Notes under the pieces: generated by a model
Told to the model about the DNA's origin: nothing
The model's input: only the letters and a program-made list of their open reading frames with translations
Databases searched by the model: none
Program-made: the position numbers and the translations under genes
Shown: piece by piece, positions 58,040 to 64,000 of the stretch
How the letters are laid out: each line of letters begins with the position of its first letter
How positions within the stretch are numbered: position 1 is the first letter of the stretch
Origin: Isoetes taiwanensis
Lineage: Eukaryota > Streptophyta > Lycopodiopsida > Isoetales > Isoetaceae
Length of the DNA: 64,000 nt
Direction of reading: 5' to 3'
Assembly (NCBI GenBank): GCA_021234155.1
Contig: JAJEKV010000532.1
Location: 62,001-126,000 of the forward strand

Positions 58040-59300
58040 GTAAAGACCCAATATCCACATTAGGAATTAGGGTATCAAGTATCTCAAAATCGCTAAGAAC
58101 AACATTATAGTCATGACAATGGGTGACCATATCAGCCATAGTATCAAACACTTTGCATCACGACTAGCAATGATTCTTCGCGTAGCAATATCATAAAATT
58201 GGTATCCATGTGCCTCCCACATCATAGGCAACAAATATGGCTTTGAGGCCAAATCAAAACAAACTTCTTTTCTTCTCTTTTGGAATATGAACATAGGTTT
58301 TAGACAACCAAAAACTCTCAAATTTAACATTTGGCTTGACTCTCGTCCATAATTGCAAAGGAGTTCGCCTTCAGAGAAGAAGAAGTTCTATTCGATTTTG
58401 CACATAAATAGCGGTAGCCCTGACCTCTGCCCAAAATGACTTATCCAAATCGGCATGAATAAACATACATCGAACAACATTGATTATCGCAGACATTATT
58501 GATACTCAACAATACCATTTTGCTGAGGGGAATCAGTGATGATAGGCTCACAAGCTATACCATGCTCTTCACAAAAACACTTGAATTGAGCAGATGTGAA
58601 TTCCCCACTATTGTCTGTTCGAAACCTCTTGATCACTTTGTCAATTTGAGTCTCCACCATATTCTTAAACATTTGGAATTTGGTGAAGACGGGACTTCGT
58701 GAGAGATAAAATATACAAAAACTCTACGGAAAAAATCATCTACAAACAAGATGAAATATCGTGCACCACTCAAAGCACAAGGTAGTGGGCCACATATACC
58801 AGCATGCACAAGCTCCAAAAGCTGTGTTGCACGTTTTTCTTTCTCATTGAAAGGACGGCGATGTTGCTTCTCAACAGCACACGCCTCACATACACCCATT
58901 GATGCAATGCTATTCAATGATAGACCATCCACGGTTCTATCAGATGCCATATTCAATAAATGTTGGAAGTCGACATGTGCAAAATGACAATGCCACAGTG
59001 TACTTGATTCATCTCCACTGGCAGTCATAAGATTCACAAAATCATCAGTCAATTTAAGCTCGTACAATCGATCTTGTCTCTGGGCAACTCCAAGTACACA
59101 TCCATCTTGGATGAAGCTACATAATCGTCTATCAAACTGTATGGATAGACCAAGATCAACAAGCCTAGACACGAAAATAAGGTTTCGGCACAAACCAGGC
59201 ACATATAAGATGCCACGCAAGACTTGCACACCACTGGAAGTATCAACATGAATATCTCCAATGCTTTGACCTCATGAGTCGGTGTTATCACCAAGAAACA
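58040..59300 (-). pseudogene. copia protease end, integrase and C-terminal domain
   Basis: An open frame from 59229 to 58633 holds the end of protease, the HHCC zinc-binding segment and the start of the integrase core. There the first catalytic Asp is replaced: LVHAGICGPLP, where D-I-x-G-P is usual. YFILFVDDFFRRVFVYF follows. After a frame change, RFRTDNSGEF (second Asp) and SPQQNGIVE (Glu) lie at about 58620-58510. The downstream LRVFGCLKPM ... GYQFYDIATRRIIASRDAK region (58330-58150) is the usual tail of the integrase. Mutated active site and frameshifts make it dead. Confidence 0.9.
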
Positions 59301-59719
59301 CAAGTTTCCTAAGTTGGATGGCGGCGATAATTCCTCAATGAATGGCTATGAAAAGTCATGTCTTTGTGTTGCACGGAATCAATAATCATGGAAACAACAG
59401 CTCTCGTAGAAAAACACGCCTCGGGAAGCTTCATCACATGCAACACTTGCATGTTCATTAAAATATGAGGTCCATCTCGGATTGCTTGGAGTAAAGATTT
59501 ATGCTCATTAACAAAGCATTTATAATAACATTCGCTTCCAACATGATTCGTCTTTTTGCAATAGGCACAAACAGTCTCTGACTTAGATTCTCAAGTCTAG
59601 CCAATTCATCGTATCACCTCCACGCCTTGACTTCTCTGCGACGCGAGTAGCCTTTGTATCAACAACAAAGGTCAGCTTTTTCATCTTCTCGACCTCGTTT
59701 CTTACTATCAATAATTAAA

Positions 59720-61345
59720 GCACAAGGCCTCCAAAAAAGAACTGTTATCAGTTTTGTACAACAGTTTTTACATGAAACCACCACAATAAAGTAATGTTAG
59801 TTTGTGGGTTAATATGTTGAATAAGCATGAATAGTTATATAGTGTGGTTTTTACTTATGATTTATTGTTTTAGTTTGTTACCACAGTTCAGCATTGTGGT
59901 TTTTTTACGGTAGTTTGCTTGTCTAGTTTAATATTATGGTCTTAATAGTGATTTATTAATGTATTTTAAGTATGTGGTCCAATTAGTGATGCATGCCATA
60001 AACTTATAATGGTTTTGCTTTGATTGTTTTTGCAACTTAAAGGTGGTTGTCTAATGAAGTTGTCTACATTTTCTTAAATGAACCAATGTTGTTCTATTCA
60101 ATGAAATATTTCATTTTCTAATCAAACATTAGACACTAACTGCTATTAATTTTTTCATCATGATAATAAAGACTTACATATTTTTTTCTATTTGGTATTT
60201 AAGACAAATCACCAGTGTTTTGACAATGCAATTGCTATTGCTTTAATAAATATATAATAAATTGTTATAAGTTTTCTCCTTGAATTGGTTAAAATGTTTC
60301 CATCAAATTCTTAATGCTTTTGTCCTGTAAATGGTATTGATTTATACAATTATTTACCCAATCAAGTTCTTAATGTTTTTTCTTTGTGACTAGTATTGGT
60401 TTACACAACAAACCAAGAAATGTTCATTGAACATCCCATTGTCATTTTAGATTGATAACCCATATGCAATCTTTCACACTAAAACGTCAATTTTACAACA
60501 TACAATATTGTGCCATTTAATAACCCATATATGAACTCTCCAGGGCTTTGAACCCTGCTATTTCCATTTGGCGCTAGCACTGGATCTCAACTCTCTAAAA
60601 AAATCAGAACTGAACTTTATGAATAATAAATAGTATGATGAGCAAAGAACCAGCAGACAAAAATGCACTGCAAAAATTGTCATTGAGCAAAGCAAACAAG
60701 TTTGAGTACCCCTAAATTCAGATCACTCCAATGGGATTCTAATCAAGGTTACGATTTTTAACATTCAGTTATCTTAGTTATCTTACTGAAGACCCATTGC
60801 TTACATGTAGGTCTACAATTACCATAAAAGACAATGCCTTCAATACATCATTTTCAAGATATTACCAGCAAAAATGCATTGTGCAACTGGCTTATAGTAT
60901 ACAAATTCAACTTCTAGAAATGCATATTTCAACAGATAAATGCAAAGCCTATCACATTTGACATGAAAACGTACAACGACAGATCTTGATATAGTGTGGA
61001 GGGCTCCCAAATAAATCTATATTTTACACCATCTTCCCAAAGTCACAGGTAATTTACCCTTGCTATTTCAGATCTGTTACCTTCAATAAATGATTACAAG
61101 TTCGCAGGTCCAATTTCAAATAGAAATGTAAAGGCTTAAAAACTACACAAATTCTCTGCAGATCTACACTTTCTTAAAGCAAATTAGAAGGAAAGGGAAA
61201 AAATGTTGGCAATTGTGTACACATAGAAACAATGTTACAAAGAATGCAAAATGCACCCATACAAAATGCAAATGGTATAAAAACTTGCTCTATAAGAATT
61301 AAGACATTCATACAATGATGCACTCGGATCTGTAAGAGCTGATAC
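59720..61345. other. AT-rich spacer or introns
   Basis: Strongly AT-rich with no clear exon. It follows (in minus-strand direction) the exon chain at 61.35-62.17 kb, so it may hold introns and 3' exons I could not recognise. Confidence 0.35.
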
Positions 61346-61349
61346 ATAC

Positions 61350-62171
61350 CTGGAGTATAAGAGTTCCTTGGAAGCACTTCCCCAACAACCACAAATTGGT
61401 CTATATGACAACCAATTCTATTTGAACTCTTATCCTCAGAAACAATCATGCAAATAGGTCAAGGTAAAAGAGAAAATAGATGGACCATCAAATCATTAAT
61501 AGGCTTGTTAAAGCAATTTTACCAAAATGGTTTTGCAGTAGTATAGATATGTAAGAACAAATAAAGGATGTTTATTATCTACCGTCTGGTTCACTGAATA
61601 AAAGAACATTAAATTAGGCTGTTAACAAATAACAAACTCTATATAGGATGAAAGCACTATATCCATTTTGTGTCTTCTATATAGAGTGCAAAAACACAGC
61701 CTGGACAAGTTTGATTATTATCATATCCATTGAAACTTGATTAAGCAAGCAGTCCCATTAGCACATGACGGGGGAAGAAAGGCATACCAAAATCTATATG
61801 GTAAAGCAGAAAACAACTTAAATTGCCCAAAGCACAACAAAAGTTCGATTTGCACAAAACGAGAAATACAACAGCACAGATTTAGGACTTCCCATTGGAG
61901 TACGAAACATCAATGTAAAGATTAATCATAATGGATCTTATAAATGACAACAGATTTTACCTGTTTGTTCAGAAAGGACTGACTTAGAAGAATGAGGTAA
62001 GTCTGCACCAAGTCTATCTCGAGTGCTTTCTGGAGCTGCCTTGGACCTGTTGTTTCCTATTATTCAGTTTTCTTTCTCATTTGCAGCAGCTATCAACAGC
62101 TATTTATCGTTTTGCAAACTGCATAATACAAGGCTTACCTGAGGTCGAAGCACTTTCTTGCTGCTCTGGCT
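61350..62171 (-). CDS. Partial multi-exon gene, unknown protein
   Basis: Three minus-strand exons join in phase with GT-AG borders. Exon a, 62171-62139 (PEQQESASTS), ends CTCAG|GTAAGC. Exon b, 62046-61961, between CAACAG| and ACAG|GTAAAA, reads PRQLQKALEIDLVQTYLILL. Exon c, 61434-61350, between TTCTGAG| and CCAG|GTATGT, reads DKSSNRIGCHIDQFVVVGEV and LPRNSYTP. Exon lengths of 33, 86 and 85 bases keep one frame, which is unlikely by chance. No start or stop was identified and I do not recognise the family. Introns are AT-rich. A working or recently working host gene is plausible. Confidence 0.45.
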
Positions 62172-62558
62172 CTTACTTATGCCAAGGCAAAGAGTAAAAA
62201 CCTGTTCTACATTATGGTGATGAGAGGCACAGATCCAATACAAAGAAAAAGCGAAACTTTTGTAGAATTCTGTGCATATTGCCTTCTATTCTGCATTTTC
62301 GCACTTGCTTTCTTGCATTGCAACGATTTGATCGGAGCCATATGCACACCCCGTTCTCCGGCTGCATGGCCGAAATGCCTGCCCTAACCCTATACTTTGC
62401 CCGCCTTTTTTCGGAAGTCTTTGACATTGCCATGTACGCACCGCTTAGCCACGTAGGTTTCCGTTTGCCAAGTCATATCCCAAGTGTGAGGTAGCTGCCC
62501 AATGACATATCTACGTCCAGGCAACCCAGCATAAACAATTTGCTCTTATATATTTGTA

Positions 62559-62655
62559 TAAGGGTAACACAATTGAAACACAATCTCGGCTGGGCAGTGA
62601 CTGGCGGAGGCCAGGAGCTGTCAACTGGAATCGTGGATCAATTGTGTTACCCTTA
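62559..62655. repeat. 18-bp perfect inverted repeat
   Basis: TAAGGGTAACACAATTGA at 62559 and its exact reverse complement at 62638 flank 61 bases of GC-richer sequence. Could be a miniature element or a regulatory stem-loop. Confidence 0.9.
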
Positions 62656-63600
62656 CAGTATCATAAGTGAAGAGGTCAATTTTGTCATTTTCTGAAAATC
62701 TTGGAGTTGTTTTTTACTTGTTGTGACGGTTATCGAGAATGATCTGGTAAATTAGGGCAGGATTCGACTTCACAGACGGAATTTTAACAGTTTTGATGGA
62801 ACTGCATTCAGTTGAAGGGAACTATGCTTCCAACGAGGTATTCCATTATGGTGGAGGCAATAAAACCACGGCCCGGACCGGGGCGTTGATCTGATGTGTG
62901 GCAGCATCCAAGAGAGCTTGGTAGTTCCTTATTTGTAAAAGACAGCGGGCATCCCTTGCCGGTTAAGTTTTAATATTTTTTGCTTCCATGTCTGCTTCAA
63001 GACCTCTTTCTAAGCAAAATCCTAGGCTTAACTTTTATCGCTAGTGGAATCGCAAAAACTGGGGTAATTTCTAAATCGTGGCATGAACCAAATGCCAGAG
63101 GAATCTAGCCCTTAGCATTCTTGCAAAATGGGGCAGACGACGTGGATGCACCAAAATGCACCACCAGAACGCAATCCGACCTAGTTATGATACTGCAACC
63201 TTGCAATGCATTCTTGACGAAAGATTATTACATGTCGTTACATCTATTATTAGGAATCAGTACATTTTAAGATCTATCTTAAACGTCAAGTTTTTGTAGC
63301 CATAGTAGCTCTGGACAAATGCGGAATTACATGCCCATCTTATTTATCGTAATGTTCTATTGGTTGAAATTGCCTGTGACCTCTGAAACTTTAAATCACC
63401 TCTAAAATCATTGAAATCTCCTCTGCCCTGACTATTACGGTGGAAAAAGCACCCCCTTATAGGCTGTTCCGTGGGGTTTGGGCATTGGCTTAATAGGCTC
63501 ACCAGGCCCTTAACCCTCGTGAAGGGCTTGCGGCCAACAATTATCTCTACCACAATAATTTGCCAAGACCAACCCCATGGAAGCATTTGGGGAAGGGGTT
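62656..63600. other. No recognisable gene
   Basis: Possibly the promoter side of the 61-62 kb gene. Short overlapping frames at 63344-63662 have no motifs. Confidence 0.3.
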
Positions 63601-63601
63601 T

Positions 63602-63625
63602 GGGGGGGGGGGGGGGGGGAGGGGG
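63602..63625. repeat. Poly-G tract
   Basis: 18 consecutive G, one A, then 5 G, preceded by GGGG and GGGG clusters at 63589-63598. Strong potential for G-quadruplex formation and for sequencing-length error. Confidence 0.95.
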
Positions 63626-63734
63626 TGATCCCTATCACAATCGTTTTTTAATATGTACGTAAAGGATGCACCGCGTGAATAACTTCACATCATTTATATA
63701 CAGAGATCAAAAGCTCAACTTATTATGCATCACA

Positions 63735-63917
63735 GTGTCTCTATGGCTGATGCAGCTTATATCAGTAGATCTTAGATATTTTATTATATGGCCTCTCACT
63801 CAGAATTTATATGCGCATGGGATTGAGCTAGAAGACCTAAATAGAAACCTCGAAGGATTGAGTCCATATGAATTGGATATACTTTCGGATTGGAAAATAC
63901 ATGTTGGAGAGATATAA
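63735..63917 (+). CDS. Possible exon of a cytochrome-b5-like/MAPR protein
   Basis: After a GCTGATGCAG acceptor-like site the frame reads HGIELEDLNRNLEGLS and YELDILSDWKIHVGEI. The pattern D-L-x-x-x-L-x-G-L-S-x-x-E-L-x-x-L-x-D-W is the C-terminal signature of membrane-associated progesterone-receptor-like (cytochrome-b5 fold) proteins, which bind haem or sterols at the ER or plasma membrane. The usual heme/steroid-binding N-terminal part is not upstream, and the window ends before more can be seen. The stretch may be an exon or a pseudogene scrap; family assignment is tentative. Confidence 0.3.
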   Translation: MSLWLMQLISVDLRYFIIWPLTQNLYAHGIELEDLNRNLEGLSPYELDILSDWKIHVGEI

Positions 63918-64000
63918 AGATGGCAAATAGGATTATGGTGATGATATCAATGATATCCCCAATAATTTAGAGGAAAATACATAACAAAATTTGGCTTTTA

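Larger units (their letters stand above)
57430..59705 (-). mobile_element. Ty1/copia retrotransposon, internally deleted
   Basis: Minus-strand order: CCHC knuckle CAYCKKTNHVGSECYYKC (about 59570), protease remnant near 59390, GILYVPGLCRNLIFVSRLVD (59210), gag-pre-integrase zinc site WHCHFAHVDFQHLLNM with CEACAVEKQHRRPF (59000-58850), integrase, a short reverse-transcriptase remnant, then a 3' LTR-like end. The order gag-protease-integrase-reverse transcriptase defines copia. The element lacks its 5' LTR, most of reverse transcriptase and RNase H. It starts 187 bases after the receptor-kinase stop codon and points towards it. Confidence 0.9.

Noticed and set aside
60535-60600. tRNA-like hairpin around AGGGCTTTGAACCCT
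   Set aside because: A T-arm-like hairpin exists, but there is no matching A box, acceptor stem or anticodon arm on either strand.
61350-61434. Similarity of the exon to ribosomal protein L18a (VVVGEVLP against VVGRxLP)
   Set aside because: Only a short V-V-G-x-x-L-P pattern agrees, and the neighbouring exons do not match L18a.

Overview
The window reads as nuclear DNA of a land plant with a large, repeat-filled genome. The evidence is a G-type lectin S-receptor-like kinase, Ty1/copia and gag-type LTR retrotransposons primed by initiator tRNA-Met, a pogo/CENP-B-like transposase, and exon relics with GT-AG borders. The decayed, widely spaced elements and AT-rich gaps would suit a gymnosperm (a fern or lycophyte is possible), but that is inference. 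No bacterial, organellar or viral genome signature was seen.

Layout. 0-15 kb is a repeat field: a foldback element, tandem duplications, a protein-kinase scrap followed by a poly-A tract, a SINE-like unit, a GTGGTG-rich minisatellite, a broken LTR/primer-binding site with gag relics, a 218-bp satellite, and a 141-bp array built of GGAATATTCC palindromes. 16-28.9 kb holds decayed coding relics: a DDE-type transposase-like pseudogene (minus), an FCP1-like phosphatase domain followed by a Ulp1-like peptidase (plus), a coiled-coil multi-exon relic (minus) and the C-terminal half of a protein kinase (plus). 30-35 kb is AT-rich with one Ulp1-like scrap and a terminal-inverted-repeat element. 35.64-41.34 kb is a complete LTR retrotransposon with two LTRs, primer-binding site, polypurine tract, gag and a near-perfect target duplication; no pol was found, and other repeats lie inside its gag. 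41.6-43.0 kb and 51.2-51.8 kb hold the catalytic and DNA-binding halves of a pogo-like transposase, in the right order on the minus strand but 8 kb apart. 53.5-54.8 kb is an unusually GC/CpG-rich stretch full of GGTTCGC/GCGAACC motifs.

The one large, nearly intact gene is the lectin receptor kinase at 54.90-57.24 kb. It runs from a signal peptide to the end of the kinase domain, but the signal peptide and the lectin domain are in different frames. A deleted copia element follows it on the minus strand (57.43-59.7 kb). Three small minus-strand exons at 61.35-62.17 kb join in phase and may be part of an unidentified host gene. A possible exon of a cytochrome-b5-like (MAPR) protein lies at the right edge.

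All family assignments rest on motifs read by eye. Boundaries of relics and repeats are approximate, usually within some tens of bases.
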